In this document: positions 23,176-34,141 of the stretch, piece after piece
Layout: each line of letters begins with the position of its first letter
Position numbering within the stretch: the stretch's first letter is position 1
NCBI GenBank assembly: GCA_930367215.1
Contig: OV884060.1
Location: forward strand, 211,919,253 to 211,983,252
Direction of reading: 5' to 3'
DNA from: Pollenia angustigena
Taxonomy: Eukaryota; Arthropoda; Insecta; Diptera; Polleniidae
DNA: 64,000 nt
Position numbers and translations under genes: made by a program
The notes under the pieces: generated by a model
What the model saw: the letters and a program-made list of their open reading frames with translations, nothing else
Database searches by the model: none
Told to the model about the DNA's origin: nothing

Positions 23176-23439
23176 TGAATAGATTTTTGTACTTGTTCAT
23201 TGAACGATTGCTTATGCCACATTCTAAATTTAGTATCAGCGGCAGCATATAAGCGTGCATTTTCTGATGATATTGACAAGTTTTTAAAAGAAATAAGAAA
23301 CCACTTGTGCCAAAGTTCTACATAGTAGAGGATCTCAGTTCAAGATTATTTTGGAACGAGTTCATAATTTTTTCAAATATTCGTCAACAAGATAGTTGTC
23401 ACGTCAAGAAGTAATCAACAGAATTTTGGAACAGTGTGA

Positions 23440-23720
23440 GCCCACTAAATTATTATTTTTCTCCGATCTATTTTGAAGGAGATTTTACAAGCGCTAAATT
23501 AAATTTTATTATATTCGGACTTTCTACTCTTTTCCTGTTTCTGCAGTACATATTGAAAATTGTAAACACAATAAATTTGGAAATGCAATCCGAAGATGCT
23601 CGTATGCACATATTTTTATAAAGCTTATAAATTTTATTTTCGCTTAAAATTCGAGATTGCATTTTAAGAAATATTCGTCAATTTTCCACAAAAAAGACTA
23701 TAAATTCTAAAAAGTGCATG
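23440..23720 (+). pseudogene. hAT transposase remnant (internal region)
   Basis: The plus-strand frame gives AKLNFIIFGLSTLFLFLQYI, followed by VNTINLEMQSEDARMHIFL and a stop. The pattern K..F..FL...L.....N.LNLEFQSE.P.IH.L is a conserved stretch in several hAT transposases before the C-terminal dimerisation domain. Stops surround it, and the DDE and hATC regions are not readable. The call is supported by its position inside an element with hAT-like termini. Confidence 0.55.
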
Positions 23721-24281
23721 AAAACGCTCTCTGGCGGCAATCAAAAATAAATGAATTTCTCGACTCTTAAAACCGCATAATATAGGTCTGGCTAGACGAT
23801 ATACAATTTGTTTGCCTCTAATCCTGAACATTTTGGAAAACTAACTACTTTGAAAAATCCGGGGCTCGAAATTAATTTTTTGACCTATGGTTTCTTTGGC
23901 AAAGTTTCTTGGAATGACTTATAGAATAAGAATCGCAATGTGCTTTTGACGCGAAAAAATTTTACCCACCCTATTATAATGTACAATTAATGATCATGTA
24001 TTTTTTTCTATCTATTCTTTACAAGTACAAATGAATTTTAAGTTCCTTTTGTTTTTGTTGTAAAAAAAAATTATAAAAAAATGATTTAGACTATTGGGGC
24101 CGAAAAAGTACGGTTTTAAAAGTTTGTTGGTACGATATTGGTTATCTCATTTATCATCCCTGGGCCACCCTAACCGGCAACACACAAAACAAAAGAAAAC
24201 TGAAAAGAACAAAGCAAAATTCAGCATATTTAATTTTGAAATTTGACAAATTTTAAAGTTTACCATTTTTAATACATATGA

Positions 24282-24860
24282 GGTATTCACAAGGTGTGCT
24301 ATCATGTTATATTGTTATAATGTTCTAACATTTTACAATGGTTTAAAAACAAAAAAAAAATGGTTGCTTTGTAAACAAAATGTGTCTTAAATTATTAGAA
24401 CTTTGTTGCTTGCTATGTTTATTGTGCTGTCGTAATTAATCAGATGAGGCCTGCGCTGAGCGGCCGAGCCGATCCGCATTAGTTTTTGTAGCAGTCGCCG
24501 TTGATGGTATAGTTTTATCCGGCTTACATCCGAATTTAACCGGCGGCTAGCAATTTTTGCAACAAAACACTTGCAGCGTCAAATTATATCGGCTTAGGAC
24601 TCTGATGTTTGCTTACGAAACTAAATAACATTTTTATTTGTGATTTGCGTTTAAAAAATGGAAAATAGACAGGTAAGATCTTGGATTCATGGATTAAAAA
24701 ATATTTTGATGTTAAGTAAGTATTTATTTTTTATTTTTGTTTTAAATCAGCTGATTTAAATTCAAAATAGCACACGAAATTATGAGGGGTTGTCCACAAT
24801 AGTCGTATTTTTTCATGTTATTATTTCAAGACTTATGACTTTATGACACCTTGTGAATCC
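24282..24860. mobile_element. TIR element with GGTATTCACAAGGTGT ends
   Basis: GGTATTCACAAGGTGTGCT at the left and GACACCTTGTGAATCC at the right are inverted repeats. The interior at 24440-24620 is notably GC-richer (GGCCGAGCCGATCCGC, ACCGGCGGCTAGC) without a long open frame. Target duplication not determined. Confidence 0.55.
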
Positions 24861-25483
24861 CCAATAATAAAAACTCAAATGTAAATCTTTTTTACAAAAG
24901 TTTTGTTAACAGCTGTTTTTTGTTTTGCTAAGTGAATTTGTTGCCATATTACACAGTGATAAATAGTGATGCTGCCAAATTGGTCACTTAATAATCGCTT
25001 AAACAAATTTTTTCGCATTAAGAAAACGATTGGAATCGAAAGCACCAAAAATGATTCCGAACGGAATGGCAAATACGGAATTGCCAGCATTCCGAACGGA
25101 ATCTAAGACACGTCTGTTTATATTTTTTTTTTTAGTAATTACCCTGTGTTCAGATTTCGTATTTTTTTTCGGGCAAAGGTCTTAATAGTTGGGGACAAGG
25201 AATCGAATGACGTTGAACGTTTTACCATATTGGTTCAAATCCCTGTTGAACGTTTTATTATTTATTTAATATGAATTTGATAAAGAACAAGTTGTATCTT
25301 ATAACATAAGGATAAACCCGCTTTCTGTTTACATAATTTTCATATAAGATCGTTCCTTAATGAATAACAGGGTATCCAAAAAAAATAAAAATAAATTTCA
25401 ATGCTAATATCTCGAAAACTCCAATTAATCTGACGAAACGATGAACGCTATTCCCCAATTTATATAAGATCAACCATCAGAAT
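24861..25483. other. Non-coding stretch with GGAATGGCAAATACGGAATT-type short inverted words
   Basis: ATTCCGAACGGAAT words near 25053 and 25090 form a small palindromic cluster. No gene or bounded element defined. Confidence 0.4.
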
Positions 25484-26307
25484 CAGGGAAGCCATAAATA
25501 TGCAATTGCATATTTTTCCTTGTGCGACCAATGAAGTTACAAACAATATATTTATCCGTTTTAGAGCCTTTTATGAATTTTGGCATCGATTTGTTAGTGC
25601 ATATTTTTGCATATTTTACTGTTTGCAGCATTTTTGTGCTTAATTTAGTTAAACGAGCATTTTTGCAGTATATTTTAAGTGCGATGTGTATAATACATAG
25701 ACATGTAGACCGATCTTTTAGTATACCGATCGACTTAAAATCACTTTTTAGAATTATACAACGATGTCCATCCGTCCGTGTGGCTGGTTGTCTGCCCACG
25801 TTAACCCTGTGCGCAAAGTACAGGTTCCAATTTTGTATCAAATATTTGATCAAATATGGACGAGGTCTGTGTAAATGGTGAGAATCGGTCAATAATTTCA
25901 CATATTCCCCAGAAAAACTTCCTTCCAAATAAGACCCTTTGTGTCAGTAAGCTATCCAATTATGATAGTATTTAAATTAAATTCGCCCCAAAAATATTTT
26001 ACTGCAAATTAAATTATTTTCTAATCGTTTCACATTTGCTCAAAGCTCCCATCCTTAAATAGCCATAACTTCCTATAAATGGGAACATTTGTTAACAATT
26101 TACCGGCCGTACCTTAAGTCCCTTTAAGACAAAAACCTACTTATAATAATAATATTTTTAGGTTTTTTTTTTAGTATTTTGTTTTGAAGTTAGCAATTTT
26201 TGATTTTTTCAGGGTTTTTAACATTTTTCAGGGCATATTATTCAGTTTTTACTGCATATTTAATGCGCATAAAACGTATTTTTTTGAGCATATTTCTGGT
26301 TTCCCTG
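25484..26307. mobile_element. hAT-like miniature element, relative of 5534-8010
   Basis: Starts CAGGGAAGCCATAAATATGC and ends GCATATTTCTGGTTTCCCTG. The flanking octamers ATCAGAAT and ATAATAAT agree at 6 of 8 positions. The left 200 bp and right 100 bp match 5534-8010. The middle carries a family V fragment (25683-25960), as in the longer relative, so the V fragment appears to be part of the mobile unit. A 152-codon minus-strand frame spans it but does not resemble a transposase. Confidence 0.7.
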
Positions 26308-26546
26308 ATAATAATATTTATTTTGAGTTTTGTATTCAAAAAAGTTATTGTTGTTCATTTAAGGGTTAACTATAGAAACTGTTAGTACGGAATTACCGGC
26401 ATCAATTTAAAAACAATGAAAGAAAATAAAAAAAAAAACAAATGTTTGAGAAAAAATTCAGGTTTATTTAAGTTAAGTACTTATGTATATTAAAAACATG
26501 TTTTTGACATTTTCTTTGTTGTTTTTTTAAATAATTTACAAGTGGG

Positions 26547-26756
26547 CAAGGCAGATTCATTACAAGTGGTCTTAAAAGCTCTACTAATAATTTTTTTTAA
26601 ACTTTATTATTGTTGGATGTCAAAATTTTGTTTATTATCTTTGTTTCTGTTTTTGACATTGTACAATGATGATTTAACAAAAAACAAATTACTTGTGGTT
26701 CTTGTACGAGTTGTACTTGTTGGAGTACCGATATTACCTGTAATGAATTCGCCTTG
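26547..26756. mobile_element. hAT-type miniature element W (CAAGGCGAATTC ends), TSD CAAGTGGG
   Basis: Left end CAAGGCAGATTCATTACAAG, right end mirrored as CAAGGCGAATTCATTACAGG. The octamer CAAGTGGG is repeated exactly at 26539-26546 and 26757-26764. 210 bp, non-coding. Family members also lie at 30243-30377, 50283-50603, 35652 and 63685. Confidence 0.8.
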
Positions 26757-26927
26757 CAAGTGGGGAATAGTAAAATTGTGTATGTACATAAATATTTGTA
26801 TTTTGTTTTTTAGATTTATGTATAAGATTTAAGAACGTTTAAAGTAAAGTGAAAATTTAAAAAGGTTTATAATTTCTTTATTAAATTTTGTATAAAAAGT
26901 TTAATTAGCTGGGAAAATGTGAGTATA

Positions 26928-27234
26928 CACAGAAAAAAATATTTCACCAATTAAAGCATTAATCAAAAATAAAATCAGTTTTAATTAAAAATTTAATCAA
27001 TTGAATTTAACGTTTAATCAAGTGAATTAACCGTTTATTTAAATGAATTAAATGTTTAATTGATATTATTAATTTCTTTACTGGTACAAATTAATATTAT
27101 TAATTAAACGTTTAAAACATTTGATTAAACGTTTAATTCACTTGATTAAACGTTAATTCACTTGATTAAATTTTTAATTAAAACGGATTTTTATTTTGAT
27201 TAATGCTTTAATTAGTGAACAAATTTTTTCTGTG
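26928..27234. mobile_element. TA-flanked miniature element (CACAGAAAAAAAT ends), intact copy
   Basis: Starts CACAGAAAAAAATATTTCACC-like, ends mirrored ...TTTTTTCTGTG. TA flanks at 26926-26927 and 27235-27236. The arms continue almost to the centre with repeated AATTAAACGTTTAAT words, giving a long near-palindrome. The same element at 28499-29821 is interrupted by a larger insertion. Confidence 0.75.
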
Positions 27235-27235
27235 T

Positions 27236-27370
27236 ACAATTGCATGTTTTTCCTTGTGCAACCGGCTAATGGGGCAAAAGCAATATATTTATCCGTTTTT
27301 GATATTTTTATAAATGTTTGCATCGATTTGTTGCATATTCTACTCTTTGCAGTATTTTTTAAGTTTATAG
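27236..27370. repeat. Fragment of the 5534/25484 hAT family
   Basis: Starts AATTGCATGTTTTTCCTTGTG and continues with the ATATATTTATCCGTTTT and GCATCGATTTGTT blocks seen in both longer copies. The left terminus is lost next to the TA-flanked element. Confidence 0.6.
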
Positions 27371-27446
27371 TTTATTATACATTTTTAAAGCTTATTTTGG
27401 TACTTGTTGATAGAAACACTTTTACTCACATTCTTCCAATAATCGT

Positions 27447-27800
27447 TTAAATGACACAAAAACCTTGAGAAGTAAATACACAGAAACACTTATGTGAGAA
27501 ACTCAAAATTTGTTCCAATGCACTCGTGGACAATTTTACGATGCGAAAAACACAGAAAGGGGCTACAGAACTCCCCTGTGTAGATGTTCTATCAAAAGAA
27601 GGACCAAGGTCAAACTTTCTCTTTAGCAAGGAACCGAAATCGTTGCGGGGGGGGGGGGGGGGCTGCAGTGGTGTCTGCTGAGTAATCTGGTGAAAACTGG
27701 CTTAGCTCTGTTCACTGGCTTTGGGTATCACAAAGGGGCTCTTAAAGGGCCCAATATCCTCGTATTGGCTGCCCATTCAACTTTACCTAACTTTGTTCTG
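27447..27800 (+). repeat. Probable LINE 3'-end fragment with a G16 run
   Basis: GC-richer than the surroundings, with no readable domain. The segment GGTATCACAAAGGGGCTC followed by GGGCCCAATATCC and a CCTAACTTT-like end resembles 3' untranslated ends of fly LINEs. That is family knowledge, weakly applied. An uninterrupted G16 run lies at 27647-27662. Confidence 0.35.
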
Positions 27801-28498
27801 GATTGTTTGGATTTTTACTAAATAAAAATACAATATTTTAATAATTGAATTAGGAATTACATTAGAGTACGATATATGTAGATAAACTTGTTTTACTACT
27901 TGTTCATATGTTTGCATGTATGAAAATGGGGTATTAGCTTTATACATTTTAAACTTTTACAATTTGAACGTCCTAATTCATGGCGTACTCTGAGTTTTTA
28001 ACATTTCAATAAACATCTGTTAAAATACTATTGAAACCAGAAAACGTATCGAAACAGAACAGACTACAAAAACAGAAAAACAAAACTTTAAATCGTTTAA
28101 ATTAACAATAAACAAAACATTTAAGTGAGTCACAATCTGATATTTGTAAAAAAAAAAACAAAAACCACTGAAATGTGAGATGTAGCAAGGAAAAATTTTT
28201 AAGTAAAAAAAAAAAAAAAATAAATAAAAAACGATAATTAAATATTCTCATGTTGTTGTTTTGAATTTTAAATATGTATTTTGTTTTTTTTTTTAATTAT
28301 TTTATTTATTTTCTTTATATCTAACAAAGGATTTTGTTTCTTTGAATCATATTTTTAAGTTTAGTAAATTATAACGCATTTACATTTTATGTTACTTTTT
28401 CTATTCGAAGTAAAAGTTGTATCCCGTTTAAACTACTGTTTAATACATAATTTGTTTAAAAAAATCGTTCTTTAGATTCTTTTTCGAAATGTTCGATA
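27801..28498. other. AT-rich non-coding stretch
   Basis: Poly-A rich (28148 and 28203 on). No gene or element ends found. Confidence 0.5.
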
Positions 28499-28666
28499 CA
28501 CAGAAAAAATTCTCCAAAATTTTTCACCAATTAAAGCATTGATCATAAATAAAATCAGTTTTAATTAAAAATTTAATCAAGTGAATTAAACGTTTAATCA
28601 AGTAAATTAAACGTTTAATTAATACTTTTAACTGGTTTAATTGATACTATTAATTTGTTGGTGGCA

Positions 28667-28874
28667 TGTCATAACGTCCAGTGTCATAGTGTCCATGGAC
28701 GTTATGACACTTTTGAAAGTGTCATAGTGTCCATGGACATTATGACACTTTCAAAAGTGTCATAGTGTCCATGGACATTATGACACTTTCAAAAGTGTCA
28801 TAACGTCCATCAAAGAAATGTCATAGCGTCCGCGGACGTTATGACACTTTGCAAAATGTCATAATGTCCACAAC
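28667..28874. repeat. Left array of RTGTCATARNGTCC half-sites
   Basis: About 11 half-sites. Most are paired head-to-head around CATG or GCGC as 30-bp palindromes, and pairs are separated by 8-base spacers such as TTTTGAAA or TTTCAAAA. Confidence 0.85.
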
Positions 28875-28988
28875 TTAACTTATAATGAAAAATATTAAAA
28901 TGTGTAAAATTTTTTTTTAAATATCAAAATAAGTAAGTACAATGCCAAAAATTCTTACAAGCAAGAATGTAAACAAATTTGGGATCAT

Positions 28989-29326
28989 AGCCGGCCTTCG
29001 GCCGGGCGCAAGGATTTTCTTCTCTATGGTATAACAAATACGGGCTTCGTTAACTAAAGCTTCTCTGCACAGCCGGCCTTCGGCCGGGCGCAAGGATTTT
29101 CTCATCTATGGTATAACAAACACCGGCTTCGCTAAGTAAATCTTCTAAAATCTGCCTTGTTTCCGAACGAAAGTCGACTATGCAGAGAAGCTTTAGTAAG
29201 CGAAGCCGGTGTTTGTTATACCATAGAGGAGAAAATCCTTGCGCCCGGCCAAAGGACGGCTGTGCAGAGAAGCTAGTTAGCGAAGCCGGTATTTGTTATA
29301 CCATAGAGGAGAAAATCCTTGCGCCC
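28989..29326. repeat. Quartet of 82-bp GC-rich units, two direct and two inverted
   Basis: Units start at 28989 and 29071 with AGCCGGCCTTCGGCCGGGCG, then GCAAGGATTTTCT and CTATGGTATAACAAA, and end GGCTTCG..TAA. Two inverted copies occupy about 29181-29326. The CCGGCC TTCG GGCCGG core is itself a stable hairpin. Stands out as GC-rich in AT-rich sequence. Function unknown. Confidence 0.8.
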
Positions 29327-29357
29327 AGAAGTGTTTTCGTTATATATTTAATATATA

Positions 29358-29521
29358 CACCCAGTGAAAAAGCAGCAAAACCATTTTTAAAAAATTGTTT
29401 ACCATATCATGTTTCATTTAACCAAATCATTGTCACCGACAACCATATTATGGTTCAATTAGTTTCTTTAAAAATAGTTTTGTTGGTTGGGACCATAAAA
29501 AAACATGTTTTTCTCTGCGTG
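29358..29521. mobile_element. TA-flanked 164-bp miniature element
   Basis: Left CACCCAGTGAAAAAG and right CATGTTTTTCTCTGCGTG are imperfect inverted repeats. TA at 29356-29357 and 29522-29523. A related left end CACGCAGAGAAAAAATATGG lies at 38270. Confidence 0.6.
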
Positions 29522-29566
29522 TATGCAGATCATTTTTTTGTATTTAACTTCTTTAGTAATTATGGA

Positions 29567-29728
29567 CCTAATGACACTTTTGAAAGTGTCATAATGTCCA
29601 TTTGCAAAGTGTCATAGTGTCCATGGACGTTATGACACTTTTGAAAGTGTCATAATGTCCATGGACACTATGACACTTTTTGGAGTGTCATAACGTCCAT
29701 GGACACTATGACACTGGACGTTATGACA
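29567..29728. repeat. Right array of RTGTCATARNGTCC half-sites
   Basis: Nine half-sites, arranged as in the left array and mirroring it, with one degenerate site at the inner edge. Confidence 0.85.
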
Positions 29729-30242
29729 TGCCACCAATTTGTTTACTGGTGCAAATTTAATTAATTTTTAAATTAATATCACAAATTTTTTAATTGAAAT
29801 CAATTTTTATTTTTTTCTGTGTATTGAAAATGACAGTTCGTTAACTTACAAGTATCAATAACTAATTAAAAACTTTTGCAAAAGAAATTAAAGTTTTAAT
29901 ATTATTTAAAATTTTTTTATACTGTTTGTTCTAGCAAGAAATGTTTTGTGTCAACACTTTATCCAGACCAATTTTTGCATTTTTAAAGAAAAACAAAATC
30001 TTCTCCAACAGTTAATACACAGTAGGGTAGAGCTTTAAAAGAATTTCAATTTCGAATAGCACAAAAACGTTGCAAATTTTATTCTCATGTCGTTTTCTTT
30101 TCTAAAAAATAAGTGTTGCATAAGTGTTAAATGTGACTTGGCAACATTTTTAAATGCTCCCCTAATATTTAAGAAGTGTTTCATATTTTACGATTACAAA
30201 AGAACACAAGTTTCTGCATTAAACAATAAAGTACAATTAGCG

Positions 30243-30377
30243 CAAGGTGAATTCAATTACAGATGGTGGCAAGACTACAACAATTCAAAGCCAACAGAAA
30301 CAACAGATGTTTTTTGTATTGCATTGTTAGTGTTTACAGCTCAAAACTTGCCACCACCTTGTACCGAATTCGCCTTG
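30243..30377. mobile_element. hAT-type miniature element W, short copy
   Basis: CAAGGTGAATTCAATTACAG at the left is mirrored at the right by CGAATTCGCCTTG. A second mirrored pair GGTGGCAAG/CTTGCCACC lies inside. Flanking octamers agree at 5 of 8 positions. A 98-codon plus-strand frame crosses its edge and is therefore not a gene. Confidence 0.65.
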
Positions 30378-30824
30378 ATCTAGTGCTGCACTCATGCCTC
30401 TTTAAATAAAATGAGTGTTGAACATGTAGCATTTTTTTTTTTAATTTTAAAGGGAACATCATCAGAAAAGAACGCTTTACTCTTTTAAAAAGTAGAATAA
30501 ATGTAGAATTTTACTCAGAAAAGAAAACGCCATCAGATACATGGGAAAATAATGAAAAATACTTCGAACCACTTTTAGCTCTCTACCGCGGCATCAAGAT
30601 GTTGAGAATGTGATCAAATCGATGATTGATTTCTGAATTCCTAAGTTTTTGTCATATCTAAAATTTAAATAATGTTCTGAGGTAATTTAAGGTCGCTGAA
30701 CACGAATATATGCAATTAATTTATTTTTCTTAATGCGTTTCCGATAACTGTTCATATGAATAAAATAAGTTGCACACGATCAAATTGCCATCTCTCTATT
30801 CTTCCATGCAATACAAAGATTGTA
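30378..30824. other. Non-coding stretch
   Basis: Nothing recognised. Confidence 0.5.
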
Positions 30825-31325
30825 CCCAGCCAGCAAAATACTTCGACATTGTCTGAATCAGACATTTCGTGCAAATTTCTGACTTCATTCTTAGAGACTT
30901 CGTTCAGATTTCTGTCAGACATTGAATATACTTTCCGTCTGGCCGATTTCTGATCGATTTCGCATGGATATATCGGGGGGAATTTATGTGCAGATATGTC
31001 CAATAGAATTCCGACGGAACTCATTCAGATTTGTCTAACGAGACTTATTATTTTTTTAAAATAATGACAACTGCCATTCAGTTGAAAATAATTTTCGGCT
31101 AAAACATCAGTATTTCCCATGCCATTTTCATTAGATTTCTGTTAGATATCTATCAGAAATGCCGACAAAAAACAAAAATTTCCCACGACATGTCTGTCAG
31201 AATTCGTGTCAACCACTTCATACATTTTTGGATCAGAAATCTGACAGAATTCGTATACGATTCCGACTTTTTGCCGACGTTTCTCTCAGATATCTGAACG
31301 ACGTCGGATTATTTTGGTGGCTGGG
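30825..31325. mobile_element. TA-flanked element (CCCAGCCASCAAAATA ends)
   Basis: Starts CCCAGCCAGCAAAATACTTC, ends mirrored ...TTATTTTGGTGGCTGGG, with TA at 30823-30824 and 31326-31327. The motif TCTGACAG/TCAGA recurs throughout the interior. 501 bp, non-coding. Confidence 0.75.
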
Positions 31326-31327
31326 TA

Positions 31328-32279
31328 TGGATTGGATAAAAATGTATTTAGTTCAGACCTTAGACAAATGGATTAAATATGCTAATGCATTGACAATTTT
31401 TTTACATTAAACCAATTAATCATAATGCAATTTATTGCATTGAAGTAGAGTGGAGTGGAGAAGGAGTAAAATTTTTTGTATTGTTTTTTTTTTTGCACAA
31501 GCAAAAGCAAAATAATTTGTTTTTGATCCCGTTACCATTCCTATGTACCTGCTAAAGAAGCGAGAGCGGAAAAAAGAAATGAGTATGGAATGGAGGGAGC
31601 AGGCCTTGTACATATGTACATATATCCAAAATAAGGAGTACAGAGGTCTTCTAGAAGGGATCAGTACTCCTTCTTTTTCCCGCTGGGTCGTATATTTTAA
31701 CCTGAATTTTAAATTTCATCCGTTCAAAAAGAAAATATAAGAAATATGTACATATCTTAAAACAATTATGTCAAATACTACTGAACGGGGAAAAAAACTA
31801 CATTAAATATAAACCAAACTATACATTTTGTGCAAACTGAATTGGCCACTTAAAGGTCTCTGTAATTGTCACTTTACAAGTTAATTTTTTTCCTCACATA
31901 ATATTCCAATTGCACATTTCTACTGTTCATAGAAAAACAAGGAAAGCAGAAAAATAATCCAGAAACCAGATCGATGCCTCTTGACAACATTCACCTACTC
32001 AAGTGTTTTTCCAGCAAAATGGCAAAAAACGTTAGAAAAAATCTTTCCTATAATAAGAAATAGTATTTCTAGTAAATATCTGGTATAATAAAATGTGTAA
32101 AAAACTTGTGTATGTATGTTTAATGTAGAACTGGGTTAATATTCAAATTAAATCAATTCAAATTCAAATAAAACAGAAACAGAAGATGAAACAAAAAAAA
32201 AACAAAAGCGGTCAGTTGTTTGTATTTAATAACTGAAAGAGAAAAGAAACAAACAATTTTACTGTTCATAAAAAACCGT
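31328..32279. other. Non-coding stretch
   Basis: No coding motif or bounded element recognised. Confidence 0.5.
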
Positions 32280-32369
32280 GTTAGAGTGCCGAATCTTATA
32301 TACCCTACACCATGGTGCGATCAGATCAGAAAGTTATATAAACAAATACATATAATATATATTATATAT

Positions 32370-34141
32370 CGTCAGCTCATTGGTTTGGCGCATATGCCAA
32401 AAAGTCGTAGTGGTGAAAAACGCTAAAGTTAACATCTAGTTTTATGAAAATATACATAATAGATTTTTTTTATATTTTCACCACTGATTCCGGCATATAC
32501 ATATTTTGAAGAAAAATGAAAATTTTTGTGAACGTTCGTAAACGAACTTAGAATTGTAATAGTAATAGTAAATATTTTATTGAAAATGAAAATTATTGTT
32601 TCGTGCTGCATACGCCCCTTTTTTAAATTTATTTATAAAAAGTTAGAGTGCTATATTCGGCTGTGCCGAATGTTTAAGGAGTAATATCTGTATGATGTTA
32701 TTATTATCTTAAACTGTGACGATTTGTTATTAATTATGGTTTTAGGCGACTAAACTGTTTTCCGGTAGTAGGGTTTATATGGGGCCTAGGGTAAATTATG
32801 GACCGATCTTCACGAAATTTCACAGTATCATTTATAGTCCTTTAAAACTGAGACGAGCCAAAATTTGTTATGATTGCATTATTAATTATGGTTTTAGGTG
32901 TACTAAACTGTTTTCCGGGAGTAGGGTTTCTATGGGGCCTAGGGTAAATTATGGACCGATCGTCACGAAATTTCACAGTGTTATTTCTAGTCCTAAAAAA
33001 CTGTGACGTACCAAATTTTATTACGCTAGCGTTATTTTTTACGGATTTAGGCGTACTAAGCTGTTTTCCGGAAGTAGGTTTTATATGGGGCCTATGGTCA
33101 ATTATGGACCGATCTTCACGAAACTTCATAGTTTCATTTCTAGTCCTATTTAACTGTGACGTGCCAAAATTTGTTATGATTGCATTGTTAGTTAGGGTTT
33201 TGGTAAATCATGGACGGATCTACACGAAATTTAACAGCGTGATTTTGAGTTAAATAAAACGAACTGTTGCGAAATCTTATATCATTCTGTGCATTTTTCC
33301 ACCATTTATGTTAGTTTTTGTAACAAAATTATCAATTTTTTTTAGGTGGTGGTTCCACATTTTGATTCATAGCTCAGATCCTAAACCGATTTTGCTGGAT
33401 TTCAATCCCAAACTGCTTAGGATAACTACAAGCAATTTGGCACCAAGTTTGTTCATTTCTTTTGAGTTGTTCGAAAGTGAGCGTGTTTTCAACATACCGA
33501 CAGACGGACAGACAGACGGACATGGCTAAATCGACTTGGAATTACTCAAGGACCCAGAATATATGTACTTTATGGGGACTGAGATAAATAATAAAAAAGT
33601 TTCACACGGAATGACAAACTTAATATACCCTCTTTACAACTAATTGTGGTGGAGGGTATAAAAAGTAGCATACGTATACTTACTGCTGTGTATTGAGTTA
33701 TTTACTTTTTGTTTTGCTTTTCCTTTTAAAACTTTTTTTCTTACGGCAATGAAGCAAGAGTAAAATGTATTATCTTGTTGTCATTTTATTTTGCGTTCGC
33801 TATAAGGTCCAATTAGACGTGACATAACCATATAACACTGTATTACCATAACCACTGTATTACCATAACCACAAAGCAAAAGTGAAATTTATATTGTACG
33901 TTTTTATAGGAAAAATTTGCAGTATTCGCCAAACAGTGGCGTATGGAGCAAAACAATACTTAATAAACATTAAAATATGTAGTGTATATGAAGCATTATT
34001 AATGCTTATTATCTTAGGAACCATAAAAAATTTCGAGAAACAGGTATAGGATTTAGAAAGGGGTATTTGAAATATATATATCCCATACCTAACTCAATTT
34101 CTTTAAAATGGTCGGTAGGTCAAACCAATAAGGAACTGACG
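32370..34141. mobile_element. Element family B, copy 2, split by an A' insertion
   Basis: Left end CGTCAGCTCATTGG and right end CCAATAAGGAACTGACG. Internal segments GGCATATGCC, GAAAATTATTGTTTCGTG and CGGTAGGTCAAACCAATA match copy 1 in reverse. Interrupted by 32644-33656 and by a small GGTCYAATTAGACGTGACAT fragment at about 33809-33876. Confidence 0.72.
32644..33656 (+). repeat. Repeat family A', copy 1, with about 152-bp tandem units
   Basis: Begins AGAGTGCTATATTCGGCTGT, ends GGTGGAGGG. The direct repeat TATAAAAAGT lies at both edges (32634-32643, 33657-33666), consistent with a target duplication. Inside are about four tandem units of roughly 152 bp, each with CTGTTTTCCGG, ATGGGGCCTAGGGTAAATTA and CACGAAATTTCACAG. 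A CAGACGGACAGACAGACGGA microsatellite sits near the end. The sister copy is at 40603-41653. Confidence 0.7.

Larger units (their letters stand above)
22858..24162. mobile_element. Degenerate hAT element (CAGGGWTGATAAA ends)
   Basis: Left end CAGGGTTGATAAAGTTGGTA and right end TTTATCATCCCTG are inverted repeats. The flanking octamers AGCCATCC and GGCCACCC agree at 6 of 8 positions, consistent with an old hAT target duplication. Subterminal AAAAAGTACG motifs are mirrored. It contains a transposase remnant and a smaller TIR element at 23030-23175. Confidence 0.65.
28660..29735. mobile_element. Palindrome-array element (GGTGGCATGTCATAACGTCC ends), TSD AATTTGTT
   Basis: The termini GGTGGCATGTCATAACGTCC are perfectly mirrored, and the inverted repeats run more than 50 bp. 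An exact 8-bp duplication AATTTGTT (28652-28659, 29736-29743) restores the interrupted host element, which confirms the boundaries. Both ends are arrays of the 14-bp half-site RTGTCATARNGTCC in alternating orientation. The core has a GC-rich tandem-inverted structure and a small TA-flanked element at 29358-29521. No transposase. 8-bp duplications occur in hAT and P, and 8-9 bp in Merlin. I do not assign it. Confidence 0.85.
28499..29821. mobile_element. CACAGAAAAA element, second copy, split by a 1,076-bp insertion
   Basis: Left part 28499-28659 and right part 29736-29821 align with the intact copy at 26928-27234. TA flanks at 28497-28498 and 29822-29823. The insertion point lies in the segment ATTAATTTGTTTACTGG. 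Confidence 0.8.

Noticed and set aside
25470..25928. 152-codon minus-strand frame
   Set aside because: It spans the left end of a hAT-like element and a family V fragment and resembles no transposase. The matching frame in the relative at 5534 is different.
28667..28874. CRISPR-like array
   Set aside because: Spacers are constant 8-base words, repeats alternate in orientation, and the array is inside a transposon of an animal genome.
28989..29326. Hammerhead ribozyme in the GC-rich units
   Set aside because: The CUGANGA and GAAA core boxes are missing.
30087..30383. 98-codon plus-strand frame
   Set aside because: It runs through the left end of the W element at 30243. Frame content is mostly element sequence.
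32779..33006. Open frames in the A' tandem units (for example NYGPIFTKFHSII)
   Set aside because: Openness follows from repeating units of about 152 bp. Frames shift between units and differ in the second A' copy.
33657..33664. TATAAAAA as a promoter TATA box
   Set aside because: It is the terminal GGGTATAAAA sequence of a repeat family and occurs at every copy end. No coding sequence follows.
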